Assembly: GCF_900114205.1 (NCBI RefSeq)
Contig: NZ_FOSH01000004.1
Location: forward strand, 1 to 64,000
Origin: Methylophaga sulfidovorans
GTDB taxonomy: Bacteria > Pseudomonadota > Gammaproteobacteria > Nitrosococcales > Methylophagaceae
DNA: 64,000 nucleotides
Direction of reading: 5' to 3'
Shown here: positions 8,674 to 17,805 of the stretch, piece by piece
Position numbering within the stretch: position 1 is the stretch's first letter
Layout: every line of letters starts with the position of its first letter
Translations under genes and position numbers: made by a program
The notes under the pieces: model-generated
What the model saw: the letters and a program-made list of their open reading frames with translations, nothing else
Told to the model about the DNA's origin: nothing
The model's database searches: none

Positions 8674-11112
8674 CTAAAAGTCTAATGAGTAACCGACGGT
8701 AAGCGTTCTACCTCGACCTTTGAAATTACGTGCATCAGAGCCATAACTGGTTTGTGATGAATAACTGAAATAATCCTTATTCAGTAAATTGGTGACGCCA
8801 GCATGAAGCTTACCGGTGGAGAGTTTATACGCCATGGTGGCATCAATCAGCCCATAGGCTTTGAACTGCTCTTCTTTCTTACCGGCTTCTTCATCAAAGT
8901 TACGGTCAAAGTTATAGCTCGCTTGCACAAATGACGATAATTTTGGCGACCATTCTGCCTGCCAGCTGGCAATTAATCGGTTAGGTGGAATATTTTGACC
9001 ATTTAAATCACTGTCTACTTTGCCGTCACCATTACTGTCAAAGCGTCCACGGATATAGGAATAAGCCAGATTCAATTTATGGTCATCATTCACTCTCCAG
9101 CCTAAATTTGCTTCGGCACCATTGATTTCCTGTTTCTCACGATTAATGGTGTAATCAGTTTTATCAGCATTAGGAGAAAGTCTTGAGCCTAAATCAGAGT
9201 CAGATTCATAGTAGCTTACTTCTAAATCAACTGTTTCCCAGTTAAAACGTAAACCAATTTCTTTATTAGTGGTTAGGATTGGCTTCAAGTCCAGTAAGCT
9301 TTCAACACTAGCGTTAGACACTTCAACACTACGCAGCACTCGTCCAACATCAGGCATACCAAAGCCTTCAGAATAGTTAGCAAAGACACTCAACCAAGAT
9401 AAAGGACTGACAACAATCCCACCATTAAACAGTGTTTCGCTATAGTCGGGGTTTCCTCCTTTTACCGTTACGCCACCACCTTTTGCAAACACGGTTTTAT
9501 ATGTATCAACATTTAACTCTGTATGTTCATAGCGAACACCAGCATTCAGTACCACCATATCTATAGGTTTAAACTGTAACTGTGCAAAAGGCGCATAATT
9601 TTTATGAATAATTTCAGGGGCATAACGTCGTCCAGTAAGAGCTAAATTTTGTGATGTATTGTCACGTAGTAAATCTAACCCTGTAGTGACTTTCAACTTA
9701 TCATCAAATAAGCCATCCTTTACAAGCGTGAATTTAGCGCCTTTTTTTACGGATTCCACCTCAGTTTGATCGATCATGTCAGGTGCAAGAACAGGATCTT
9801 CAAAACTTGAAGATTTCAACGCCCCAAATAAAGCTTCAAACTCTTGTCTATATGCCTGAGCAATAAACTCCATGCCTGCTAAATCATAATTTTGATATTT
9901 GAGGCTGGTGGTTAATACACGGTTATAAGGAGCTTCACCGACTGGCGTACCTCTGACAGAAGTGGTTGGTTTGCCTTTATCAATATCACCGTCAACACTG
10001 ATGTAGTCATTGCCACCTTTGATCTGATAACGGTTGAGTGAGGCCTCAATATGCTGATCATCGTTTATCCAGTAACCCAGCTTGGTGAACAGGTCATAAC
10101 TCTTTGAGTTCATAATGTCGCCCTGCACATTATCAACACCAATTTCGGTGCCATCGGCATCCAGAAACACACCTTGTCTTTCGTAACTCAGCCCTAAGGT
10201 ATATTCAAAATCATCTTTGCTACCGCTCAGATTGTAATCCGTGCGATAACCCGAGGTTTCATCACCAAACTCACCGGTTGGCGTGGTCATTTGCACATTG
10301 AGACTTTGTTTCAATGTGTCCTGGCTTGGCCGACGAGTAATAAAGTTGATAATGCCACCCGTCGCGCCAAGCCCATGAATGGCACTGGCACCGTGAATGA
10401 CTTCAATACGTTCAACCATCGACATATCAATAGTATGGCCATCACGCTGGCCGTCACGTAATGGATTACTCTGTGGTACACCATCAATCAGAAACAAGGG
10501 TGAACGACCACGGAATGTTTCACCGCCACCGGTGAGCTTTTGGCGGCTAGGTGAAAATGACGGTAATAAGTTGCTTAAAATCTGAGAACTATCACTGTTC
10601 ATATCCAACTGCTGTTCAATCTGAGCACGATTAATCACGGTCACAACTTGTGGTGAATCTTTTAGCTGTGTGTCAGAACGTGTTGAGGTGATCAACATAT
10701 CGTCTAACTCAACACTTTGTTTCTGCTTCGGTGAAACAGCGACAGGCGTTGATTTTCTAACGATGGAATAACTGCCATTGCTTAATAACGTCGCTTTTAA
10801 TCCAGTGCCAGATAATAACTCGGTCAGTAGCGCTGATGGCGCAGTTGATCCCTGATACGGTTTTGTCTTAATTCCTGCCACCACATCAGGGCTGAAGGAA
10901 ACGGTGATCCCACTCTGTACAGCAAACTGGTTGAGTGCCGATTCAAGTGTGCCAGCTTGAATATGAAAGCTTTGTTGCTGAGTCACGCCGTCTGCATGAC
11001 TGATATTTAACATGAGATCAGTGCTTGCCAAGGCTGTCGTTAACATTCCTGCCATGATGAGTTGTCGGCTTAATGGCGACAAAGTTAAAGGTAAGAAAGT
11101 GGTGTGTTTCAT
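8674..11112 (-). CDS. TonB-dependent receptor with STN signalling domain
   Basis: This 812-residue outer-membrane receptor has a signal peptide, an STN domain at about 48-118, a plug at about 140-260, and a long barrel ending in LTVGYSLDF. The plug carries FRGRSPLFLIDGVP and RIEVIHGASAIHGLGATGG. It is only distantly like the receptor at 4581-7001 and resembles FecA/HasR-type transporters, so it probably takes a different ligand. ATG 11112 is chosen over GTG 11115 because AGGA sits 6 bases upstream. It is preceded by its own FecR and sigma genes, the second complete cell-surface signalling set in this window. Confidence 0.92.
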   Translation of the reverse strand: MKHTTFLPLTLSPLSRQLIMAGMLTTALASTDLMLNISHADGVTQQQSFHIQAGTLESALNQFAVQSGITVSFSPDVVAGIKTKPYQGSTAPSALLTELLSGTGLKATLLSNGSYSIVRKSTPVAVSPKQKQSVELDDMLITSTRSDTQLKDSPQVVTVINRAQIEQQLDMNSDSSQILSNLLPSFSPSRQKLTGGGETFRGRSPLFLIDGVPQSNPLRDGQRDGHTIDMSMVERIEVIHGASAIHGLGATGGIINFITRRPSQDTLKQSLNVQMTTPTGEFGDETSGYRTDYNLSGSKDDFEYTLGLSYERQGVFLDADGTEIGVDNVQGDIMNSKSYDLFTKLGYWINDDQHIEASLNRYQIKGGNDYISVDGDIDKGKPTTSVRGTPVGEAPYNRVLTTSLKYQNYDLAGMEFIAQAYRQEFEALFGALKSSSFEDPVLAPDMIDQTEVESVKKGAKFTLVKDGLFDDKLKVTTGLDLLRDNTSQNLALTGRRYAPEIIHKNYAPFAQLQFKPIDMVVLNAGVRYEHTELNVDTYKTVFAKGGGVTVKGGNPDYSETLFNGGIVVSPLSWLSVFANYSEGFGMPDVGRVLRSVEVSNASVESLLDLKPILTTNKEIGLRFNWETVDLEVSYYESDSDLGSRLSPNADKTDYTINREKQEINGAEANLGWRVNDDHKLNLAYSYIRGRFDSNGDGKVDSDLNGQNIPPNRLIASWQAEWSPKLSSFVQASYNFDRNFDEEAGKKEEQFKAYGLIDATMAYKLSTGKLHAGVTNLLNKDYFSYSSQTSYGSDARNFKGRGRTLTVGYSLDF

Positions 11113-11217
11113 CACTGGTCCTGTTCGTTAATGTAGATAATGACGTTGCGATAACGCTGTTATCTGACAGGCCGAACGAGAAAGCAGAATCGTTAACCCC
11201 ATTATTTAAAAAAATAA

Positions 11218-12156
11218 TCAGACAGGTTCAACTTGTGCCCAAAAACGAGTGAAATAACGGACTTTGACAGGTAAGGTGCTACTAAGATTTTCCAGTACTG
11301 ACTGGGTATCGTTAATATTAAATGCACCGGAAATACGTAGCGATGCCACGACAGGATCACAGCGAAGTGCGCCTTTGTGATAACGCCCAAGTTCATTTAT
11401 AAATTGATCCAGCCGCCAGTTACTGACGATCAACATGCCCTGTGTCCAGGCGTCCGTATTCAAAGGCATCAAACTTAATGGGCTGTGTTTCAACGTATCA
11501 AAACTCATGCAATGACCGGCTTGCACTTTGACAGCTTTACTGGCTTTTTCTGATAGGACTTCCACAGCATGTTTGCTAACACCGACCCAGGTCTCGCCAT
11601 CATTACATCGAACTTGAAAGCGGGTGCCTAGCGCCTTCACTCTTCCTTGTGCCGTTTTTACAATAAAATCCTGCTGTGGCATCCCTTTGCCAGTCTCAAC
11701 AATGATTTCACCACGGTATAAAGTTAGCTCCCTGACATCATCACTAAAACTCACATCCAAAGCACTATTAGTGTTCAGAAACACGTTGCTGCCATCGGTC
11801 AGCTCTATGGTTTTATGTTCACCCGTGTCGGTACGGTATCGTGCCATCAGACTGGATAAAGCGCGCTGCTTGTAGGCCACACCACCAGCGCTGCCTACCG
11901 TTAAGACAACTACCAGTGTTTTGACTAATTGACGTCGTGACTGACGTGCTTTTTCCAACGTGCCTTGTCTGATTTCATTTGGGACTAATTGCAGTTGTTT
12001 TTGTAAACGTTCCACTCGCTTCCAGGCATCATAGTGACGACTATCAGCATCAAGCCATGCCTGATGTGCTTCGAATATGACATCTCCGGGCCGTGCATTG
12101 CGAAGATCCACAAACCAGCTGGCAGCCTGAGTCAAAATGTCTTCATTCAACTTCAT
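11218..12156 (-). CDS. FecR-family anti-sigma/sigma regulator (second copy)
   Basis: This 312-residue protein has the same layout as the one at 7079-8026. It comprises a sigma-binding N-terminus with AWLDADSRHYDAWKRVE, a membrane helix at about 80-98 after the RRQLVKT segment, a periplasmic FecR domain, and an STN-like end at about 240-308. The two paralogues share YHKGALRCDP/YRHGWLRCSP-type motifs. It would sense the STN domain of the receptor downstream at 8674-11112. It starts 3 bases after the sigma gene stop (12160), so the two are one transcript. Confidence 0.9.
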   Translation of the reverse strand: MKLNEDILTQAASWFVDLRNARPGDVIFEAHQAWLDADSRHYDAWKRVERLQKQLQLVPNEIRQGTLEKARQSRRQLVKTLVVVLTVGSAGGVAYKQRALSSLMARYRTDTGEHKTIELTDGSNVFLNTNSALDVSFSDDVRELTLYRGEIIVETGKGMPQQDFIVKTAQGRVKALGTRFQVRCNDGETWVGVSKHAVEVLSEKASKAVKVQAGHCMSFDTLKHSPLSLMPLNTDAWTQGMLIVSNWRLDQFINELGRYHKGALRCDPVVASLRISGAFNINDTQSVLENLSSTLPVKVRYFTRFWAQVEPV

Positions 12157-12159
12157 GGT

Positions 12160-12651
12160 TTAATCTTCAAGTAATAACAGGCACTGCGTCATCGCCCAAA
12201 TAAAATGTTTACGAACGGTTGTTACCGATACATTTAATTGTCTACTGATTTCAGCAAAGGACAATCCATCCAGTTGAGCCAGTAGAAAAATTTGTCGTCC
12301 CTGTTCACTCATTGCATCCAGCATTTTTTCGACCTGTAATAAGGTATCGATAATGAGATGATGCTGTTCAGCAGAAATAGTATGTTGTTCTGGCAGAGTT
12401 TCCAGTGTATCAAGATAGGCTTGTTCAACCGTGCGACGACGGAAAAAGTCCACCAACAAACCACGAGCAATACTGCTTAAATAGGCTTTAGGTGAATTGA
12501 ATTCATGCTCTCGTCCCTTCATCAATACCTTGATGAAGGTTTCCTGCGTCAAATCCTGAGCTTGCTCAACATTATTTAATCGGGAACGGATCCAGCTCTG
12601 AAGCCAATGATGATGCTCTGTATAAAGTGATTCCAGCGATTGCACAGCCAT
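12160..12651 (-). CDS. FecI-type ECF sigma factor (second copy)
   Basis: This 163-residue ECF sigma factor has region 2 (AQDLTQETFIKVLMK, LVDFFRRRTVEQAY) and a region 4 helix-turn-helix (LSFAEISRQLNVSVTTVRKH). ATG 12651 is preferred over the in-frame ATG 12690. The protein then aligns from its N-terminus with the other FecI copy (MSQPSVDSLY against MAVQSLESLY), and the upstream ATG lies inside the Fur-box-like site at 12676-12694. It would drive the receptor gene at 8674-11112. The ribosome-binding site is poor. Confidence 0.9.
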   Translation of the reverse strand: MAVQSLESLYTEHHHWLQSWIRSRLNNVEQAQDLTQETFIKVLMKGREHEFNSPKAYLSSIARGLLVDFFRRRTVEQAYLDTLETLPEQHTISAEQHHLIIDTLLQVEKMLDAMSEQGRQIFLLAQLDGLSFAEISRQLNVSVTTVRKHFIWAMTQCLLLLED

Positions 12652-12675
12652 TATTAATAGAACTACTTCACAATT

Positions 12676-12694
12676 GATAATGAGATACATTATT
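12676..12694. promoter_or_regulatory. Fur-box-like operator upstream of ECF sigma gene 2
   Basis: GATAATGAGATACATTATT matches the Fur consensus at 15 of 19 positions and shares its first 17 bases with the site at 8551. It lies 24 bases upstream of the chosen sigma start and predicts iron repression. Confidence 0.74.
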
Positions 12695-12823
12695 GTTTTG
12701 AGAGTTATATATCAATAGTGTCTAGGGTTTATGTTTGAATTTTAAGGATTATTTTTAATGGAAAAAAGCATAATATTAATAATTAATTCAGTTAAATAAA
12801 TTCGTTGAAAGTTAAGGAACGTC

Positions 12824-13399
12824 ATGGCTCAAAACCCGTTTTACGTATATGCCCTAAAAGATCCTAGACAAAAACCTGCAAAGCCATTTTATATCGGCAA
12901 AGGGACAGGTAATCGAGCTTGGGAACATCAAACAAGAATAGACGACTCAATCAAGGGAAAAGTGATTCATGAGATACACGAAGCAGGTCTAGACGTCTTA
13001 CATACTGTTATTTCAGATAATCTCACCGAAGAACAGGCTTTAAAAATTGAAGCTGAATTAATATCTGCTTTTGGCATTGCATCTCACGGAGGTTTATTAA
13101 CTAATAAAGTACGTCCAAACCCTGAAAATATATCTAAGAAAGTCAAAGTTAATATCCCTAATGGCTGTTATGAAAAAGCACAAATGGGCTTGGAGTTATT
13201 AAAATCGGCTGTAATGGAATTAGCTAAAGCTAATCCTTCAGGTATAAAAAATTCAGATGCAGCGAAGTACCTTGGACTTCAATCTGATTATGGTGGAGGC
13301 TCAAAGGATTATCTCAGTTACAGCATTCTGGGTATCTTAATGAAAGATGGACGCATTACTCGCAATGATAAGAAAAAGCATAAAGCAAACTCAGAATAA
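12824..13399 (+). CDS. GIY-YIG-type endonuclease-like protein
   Basis: This 191-residue protein begins with a GIY-YIG-like module: FYVYALKDP at 6-14, PFYIGKGTGNR at 21-31 with the conserved Arg31, and a Glu near 77 that could bind metal. This spacing resembles the LEM-3/ANKLE1 subgroup rather than UvrC. Residues about 115-185 look like a winged-helix DNA-binding tail with an SDAAKYLGL segment. It may nick or cut DNA, but the substrate is unknown. It is a single plus-strand gene between minus-strand blocks and AT-richer than its neighbours, which suggests acquisition. AAGGAA precedes the ATG. Confidence 0.75.
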   Translation: MAQNPFYVYALKDPRQKPAKPFYIGKGTGNRAWEHQTRIDDSIKGKVIHEIHEAGLDVLHTVISDNLTEEQALKIEAELISAFGIASHGGLLTNKVRPNPENISKKVKVNIPNGCYEKAQMGLELLKSAVMELAKANPSGIKNSDAAKYLGLQSDYGGGSKDYLSYSILGILMKDGRITRNDKKKHKANSE

Positions 13400-13411
13400 T
13401 CCAGCACCAAA

Positions 13412-13870
13412 TTAGTGCTCGCCCACCACTTTAAGTTTGGTGGCAATAAAGTCTTTATGGGAAACGTATAACAAACTGGCGAGCTTACGAATCACATGTT
13501 CTTCAATATCTTGTAGATCGTGATCGGCCCAGGCAATTTGCCAGAGCATTTCTATCAGTTCAATTTTCTCTTGTTCGTTATAGTGCTGATTAATGTCTGC
13601 CGTAAAGCGGTAAAAGTCAGTGGCGTCGTCATGAGCTCTTTGGGCATCTGCAATCAATTTTTCTGCATCGCTGTCTTCAACATTAAAATGTGTGGCGAGA
13701 ATATGCCGTAACATCGCCTTTTCCGTCTCATGCTGTTCATTATCAACCGCAATGATTTCAATCATTAAAGCAACGGCAGCAAGTATTTTAGATTGCTGTT
13801 GATTGGCTAAATAGCTATCGGTGTTTTCACCTAAGGTGGATGAAAATATCTGTTTTAATTTTTCGATCAT
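13412..13870 (-). CDS. TerB-like (tellurite-resistance fold) protein
   Basis: This 152-residue all-helical acidic protein has the TerB fold. There are two repeated helix pairs with metal-ligand-like acidic residues, IEIIAVDNEQHETEKAML at about 37-54 and LWQIAWADHDLQDIEEH at about 110-126. TerB proteins associate with the inner membrane and bind divalent metal; the exact role is unknown. ATG 13870 is chosen because GGAG lies 7 bases before it, while the in-frame TTG at 13885 overlaps that site. It converges on the GIY-YIG gene with 12 bases between stops, and no other ter genes are nearby. Confidence 0.82.
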   Translation of the reverse strand: MIEKLKQIFSSTLGENTDSYLANQQQSKILAAVALMIEIIAVDNEQHETEKAMLRHILATHFNVEDSDAEKLIADAQRAHDDATDFYRFTADINQHYNEQEKIELIEMLWQIAWADHDLQDIEEHVIRKLASLLYVSHKDFIATKLKVVGEH

Positions 13871-13924
13871 AGTTATCTCCTGCAAGCAAAACCGACTGCC
13901 AGCAGTTAAATAAAGTTCATTTCG

Positions 13925-15043
13925 CTACTTAGCTTTTACAATAACGGCAGCTTGGTAACGTGGTTTTCCATAACCAATCATTCGATTAAATTCTTTGTGC
14001 GTAACCGGAATATATCCGCTGTCGGTGACACTTTTATTGTCATCCCAGTCCACATCCGGATCATGAAAATAAACAAAGGTGTCGGAAACAGACACTACCA
14101 GAATCCAGTGGGGTGATTTACTTTGATTAAGCCGATAAGAGCTTATCAGCACCAGCGCCAGTGAGCCTTTGGATAAGTATTTTCTTAACAATGCCGCATC
14201 CACTGAGGCTTTGACTTGTTTAATATCGGACTTGGCTATCTTTTCAATAAAGTCCTGATGCACGCATTCAATGACAGACTTTTTTTCTTCACTACGTACA
14301 CCATTGATAAAGGGAATATCGTCTGAGTTACAGACTAAGGTAGTTTTCAAACCACGTTCATTGGCGGCTAACGCCAGCCCTTGCGGACTACAACCGCCAT
14401 GACCGGATGTCATAAAAATCGTGGTGGCTTCACGCCATAATTGCAATTCAAGCTGGCGAGTAAGTGCTAACTCATTGTCCACGCTTTTCATCGCCATCAT
14501 CAGGCAGGCTGGTCCGCAGGTAAATTCGGTTGATTGAGAGTAATGTGCAACTTCTGGATGGGTGACCTCTGGTACATGATGCAACACTTTCATCATGCGG
14601 ATAGCATCGGCATGGTCTTCATAAAAGTCAGTGACGATATCAAATGGTTGATAGCCTAACTTTTCATAGAGCTTGATCGCCCCGACATTATCAGGACGAA
14701 CTTCTAAACGCAGAAAACTCCGGCCATCATCCAGTGCCTGAGTCTCGGCTTCCTGCATTAATTTCGCTGCGATACCGGCTTTACGATAATCAGCATCAAC
14801 GGCTAATGAGTAAACACGGCCAAGTGATGTGCCTTGTGAGTAGAGTAACAACACATATCCAACCAACTTATCGTTAGTTGTCGCCACCAGCAATAAGCTG
14901 TGGCCTCTTTTGATCATCCATTTGAAGCTGCGCCTTGAAATACGATCGGTTTCAAAGCACGCTTCTTCTATGTTACTGAGTGCATTAACATCATCAAGAC
15001 TAGCCTCGCGGAGTAAAAACTCAGCGGGCGTTGTGGTTGGCAT
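13925..15043 (-). CDS. GNAT acetyltransferase fused to a C39-like cysteine peptidase
   Basis: This 372-residue two-domain protein has a RimI-like GNAT domain at about 8-155. Its strand-4 region is VYSLAVDADYRKAGIA, including the R-x-x-G-x-A acetyl-CoA loop. Residues about 165-372 form a C39-type papain-like domain with candidate catalytic Cys176 in EFTCGPAC, a His near 314 in SPHW, and a following FHDPDVDWDD acidic segment. It overlaps the DUF2817 gene by 23 bases and lies opposite an ATP-grasp ligase. This neighbourhood fits peptide tailoring: ligation, acetylation and cleavage. No signal peptide is present, so it acts in the cytoplasm. The substrate is unknown. Confidence 0.87.
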   Translation of the reverse strand: MPTTTPAEFLLREASLDDVNALSNIEEACFETDRISRRSFKWMIKRGHSLLLVATTNDKLVGYVLLLYSQGTSLGRVYSLAVDADYRKAGIAAKLMQEAETQALDDGRSFLRLEVRPDNVGAIKLYEKLGYQPFDIVTDFYEDHADAIRMMKVLHHVPEVTHPEVAHYSQSTEFTCGPACLMMAMKSVDNELALTRQLELQLWREATTIFMTSGHGGCSPQGLALAANERGLKTTLVCNSDDIPFINGVRSEEKKSVIECVHQDFIEKIAKSDIKQVKASVDAALLRKYLSKGSLALVLISSYRLNQSKSPHWILVVSVSDTFVYFHDPDVDWDDNKSVTDSGYIPVTHKEFNRMIGYGKPRYQAAVIVKAK

Positions 15044-16094
15044 GTTCAGTTAGTCCATCTATGGCCATTTCAATGACCTGGCGCCCCCGAAACAGCACCA
15101 GTTCCTGCCACTGTTTTTGATCAGGGCAGAAAAAGTCCTGCATGGCATGCTTCACATCCAGCGTGGCATCATCGGACCAGTCCATTTTGCCTTTCTGCTG
15201 TAAATCCTGATCATCCGATAACACCTGTAACATCTGCTGAGTACCAAAGGTACCGAATTCCAGCGTTAGGAAACATATATTGTCACCTAGCTGATGCCAA
15301 TAATAATCGTGTAGTCCAAACTTCAAACCTGAAGTAGACGTGCCCAATGCAGGCTCGGTCACCGTAGCACCGAATAATTCAAGAGCATATTGTTGCCCTT
15401 GACTCTCGACAGGGTGCTCACAAATAAGCTCACCAAAACCATAGGGGCCTAAACCTGTGTGGATATCAATCAAGATCACTTGTTTACGCTTGGCAGGTTT
15501 AATTTGTGCTGCCAGCTCTTCGATGAGTTGACGAGACCATGTTGGTTCTTTGCCACCAAAATATGGGGCTGACGGTTGTTCATATTGGCCTTCGGATAAT
15601 AAATCGAATTTTTCTCTGTCCTGCGCCACCGTCGCGATATCTGTTTTCCCTTGCTCCAGATCTTTCCATATTGCAGCCGCTTGGGAAGTCGGAAGCGTTT
15701 TATCAAAATCGACAAAGTTGCGATTCACATCCACACCCTGCTCATCACCTCGACTTGCCCAGGCAAAGCCCCATGGATTAATCGCGTGAACAAGCACCAC
15801 ACACACATCCGGAGGAAGTCGGCGATAACGTGTGACAAAATCGGCCTGAATGGCAGAGCCAGCGCCACCTTCAACGCCATGCAAACCTGAAATTAAGACA
15901 ATGATATTTTCTGCTTTTGGATTGCCCGCCCAAGCGATATCACAAAACAATTTTTCGTTTTTTGGGCCTTTCAGCGGATGAATATGATGCGTCAACCTTT
16001 CAATAATCGAACTGGTTTCAACATTATCAATAAATTTATCTCTCGCACTGGAATAGCGCTGCGAAAATACACTTAAAACGGCATCGGCATACAT
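15021..16094 (-). CDS. DUF2817 protein, M14-like zinc carboxypeptidase or deacylase
   Basis: This 357-residue cytoplasmic protein has M14/succinylglutamate-desuccinylase features. GLHGVEG supplies zinc ligands His72 and Glu75, DVNRNF near 122-127 gives the substrate-binding Asn-Arg, DIHTGLG gives His212, and TLEFGTFG near 300 gives a candidate catalytic Glu. It would hydrolyse an amide or peptide bond, possibly one made by the ATP-grasp enzyme encoded divergently. The start is moved to ATG 16094 because AGGAGGT lies 9 bases upstream, an unusually strong ribosome-binding site. The gene overlaps the following GNAT-C39 gene by 23 bases, indicating coupling. Confidence 0.88.
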   Translation of the reverse strand: MYADAVLSVFSQRYSSARDKFIDNVETSSIIERLTHHIHPLKGPKNEKLFCDIAWAGNPKAENIIVLISGLHGVEGGAGSAIQADFVTRYRRLPPDVCVVLVHAINPWGFAWASRGDEQGVDVNRNFVDFDKTLPTSQAAAIWKDLEQGKTDIATVAQDREKFDLLSEGQYEQPSAPYFGGKEPTWSRQLIEELAAQIKPAKRKQVILIDIHTGLGPYGFGELICEHPVESQGQQYALELFGATVTEPALGTSTSGLKFGLHDYYWHQLGDNICFLTLEFGTFGTQQMLQVLSDDQDLQQKGKMDWSDDATLDVKHAMQDFFCPDQKQWQELVLFRGRQVIEMAIDGLTEHANHNAR

Positions 16095-16260
16095 TTTTAA
16101 CAGACCTCCTGTGCAAAATTTTCGCGAAGAATATGTGAGTTTTGCCATTTTGACCAGCAAATAAAATGGGATGCAAAAATTTTTATCACATCACTGCGTT
16201 AATCATTTTATGATGCGCTTTTAATACGCCTATTCCGGCGACTAACAGTAAGGGCAAACC

Positions 16261-17739
16261 ATGACTAAGCACTTGATAGTAGTTGAAAATATTGACGATT
16301 GGCGTCCTTACTTTCCCAGCGAACAAGTAATTGATGTCGATACCTATCTGCAATCCTTGTCGCAAAATACACAGGCACCTGCGCAAATCATCAACTTATG
16401 TCGTAGCCTGGATTACCTTAGCCGCGGCTATTACTGTTCGATGGTTGCCGAAGCACGAGGCCACCGTGTTTTGCCTGGACTACGCACCATTAATGACTTA
16501 TCTCGTAAAAGTCTTTATGCCTATGACTTATCGGATTTATCAACGCAATTAGATAAACAGCTCGGCATGGGCGCTTCAGAAGAAAGTTTTGTATTAAAAA
16601 TCTGTTTTGGGCAAACACCAGTGACCTCATTACAAAAACTGGCCAGACAATTATTTGAACAATTCCCTTGCCCGATTCTGGAAGTGGAGTTTAGTTTTAA
16701 CACACACTGGATTATCAGCCAGATAAAAGCCGGCGCGATTAATAAGCTGAGTGAAACAGAGCAAGATTTCTTTGCTGAAGCGCTGGATAGCTTTAGTCAT
16801 CGCCTATGGCGGAAACCCGCCAAACGCCGTCAGTTTCGCTACGATATGGCTATCTTGCATAACCCGAAAGAAGCTATGCCGTCCAGCGACAGGGCCGCAT
16901 TAAAGAAATTTATTAGCAGTGGTCGCCGTCTTGGTATTGATGTTGAACTCATCACACCAAAAGACTACATCCGTCTGGCCGAATATGACGCCTTGTTTAT
17001 CCGTGAAACCACGGCCACACATAATCACACCTATAAATTTGCTCGCCGGGCAGAAAGTGAAGGTTTGGTGGTGATTGATGATCCCACCTCGATCATTCGC
17101 TGTACCAACAAAATTTATTTGAAAGAGCTTTTGTCAGCCAACAATCTGCCAATGCCGGATTCACACCTTTTATACCGCAATGACACGACTGGTTTAGACA
17201 AACTCTGTGAAACAGCAACCTTCCCGTTGGTAATGAAGATTCCTGACGGCGCATTTTCAGAAGGTGTGATTAAAGTCAATAATGCGGAAGAACTACGCGA
17301 ACAAGCACCGACGTTTTTCCAGCAATCGGCCATTATTCTGTTACAGGAATTTATGTACACCGACTATGACTGGCGTATCGGTATGTTTAACAACAAACCT
17401 ATCTATGCTTGTCAGTACTTTATGAGTAAAGGTCATTGGCAAATCTATAATCACAACACTAAAAAAGGTACCTCCAGTGGTAAGTCTTCTGCTATTCCTA
17501 TCAGCGAAGTGCCGGAAAAAGTACTGAAAATTGCGACAAAAGCAGCAAAACTGATTGGAAATGGTTTGTATGGTCTCGATATCAAACAAAGTGGTAACCG
17601 TATCGTGATTATCGAAATTAATGACAACCCCAGCATTGATAGTGGTGTCGAGGATAACTACCTTGGCATGGCCTTATACGATGACATTATGCGTGAGTTT
17701 TTAAGGCGCCTGGAAGAACGTCGGGCAACCCGTCATTAA
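16261..17739 (+). CDS. RimK-family ATP-grasp ligase with extra N-terminal domain
   Basis: This 492-residue protein has an N-terminal RimK-associated domain (about 1-200) and an ATP-grasp ligase domain (about 285-485). Visible ATP-grasp residues are Lys326 in LVMKIPDG, Glu363 in LQEFM, YDWRI at 369-373, Asp440, and the metal-binding Glu452 and Asn454 in IEINDNPS. It should form an amide bond by acyl-phosphate chemistry, joining an amino acid to a peptide or small molecule. It is transcribed divergently from the DUF2817 and GNAT-C39 genes, with 166 bases between starts. RimK itself adds glutamate to ribosomal protein S6, but this protein is far longer and its substrate is probably different. 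Confidence 0.9.
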   Translation: MTKHLIVVENIDDWRPYFPSEQVIDVDTYLQSLSQNTQAPAQIINLCRSLDYLSRGYYCSMVAEARGHRVLPGLRTINDLSRKSLYAYDLSDLSTQLDKQLGMGASEESFVLKICFGQTPVTSLQKLARQLFEQFPCPILEVEFSFNTHWIISQIKAGAINKLSETEQDFFAEALDSFSHRLWRKPAKRRQFRYDMAILHNPKEAMPSSDRAALKKFISSGRRLGIDVELITPKDYIRLAEYDALFIRETTATHNHTYKFARRAESEGLVVIDDPTSIIRCTNKIYLKELLSANNLPMPDSHLLYRNDTTGLDKLCETATFPLVMKIPDGAFSEGVIKVNNAEELREQAPTFFQQSAIILLQEFMYTDYDWRIGMFNNKPIYACQYFMSKGHWQIYNHNTKKGTSSGKSSAIPISEVPEKVLKIATKAAKLIGNGLYGLDIKQSGNRIVIIEINDNPSIDSGVEDNYLGMALYDDIMREFLRRLEERRATRH

Positions 17740-17753
17740 ACAATCGTAGAAAC

Positions 17754-17784
17754 AAAAAAGGCGCTGAAAATCAGCGCCTTTTTT
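17754..17784. terminator. Bidirectional rho-independent terminator
   Basis: GGCGCTGA at 17760-17767 pairs with TCAGCGCC at 17771-17778. An A run lies on the left and six T on the right. It ends the ATP-grasp gene and the converging TonB-receptor gene. Confidence 0.93.
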
Positions 17785-17805
17785 ATTTAACAAGCCGTTT
17801 CTGGT

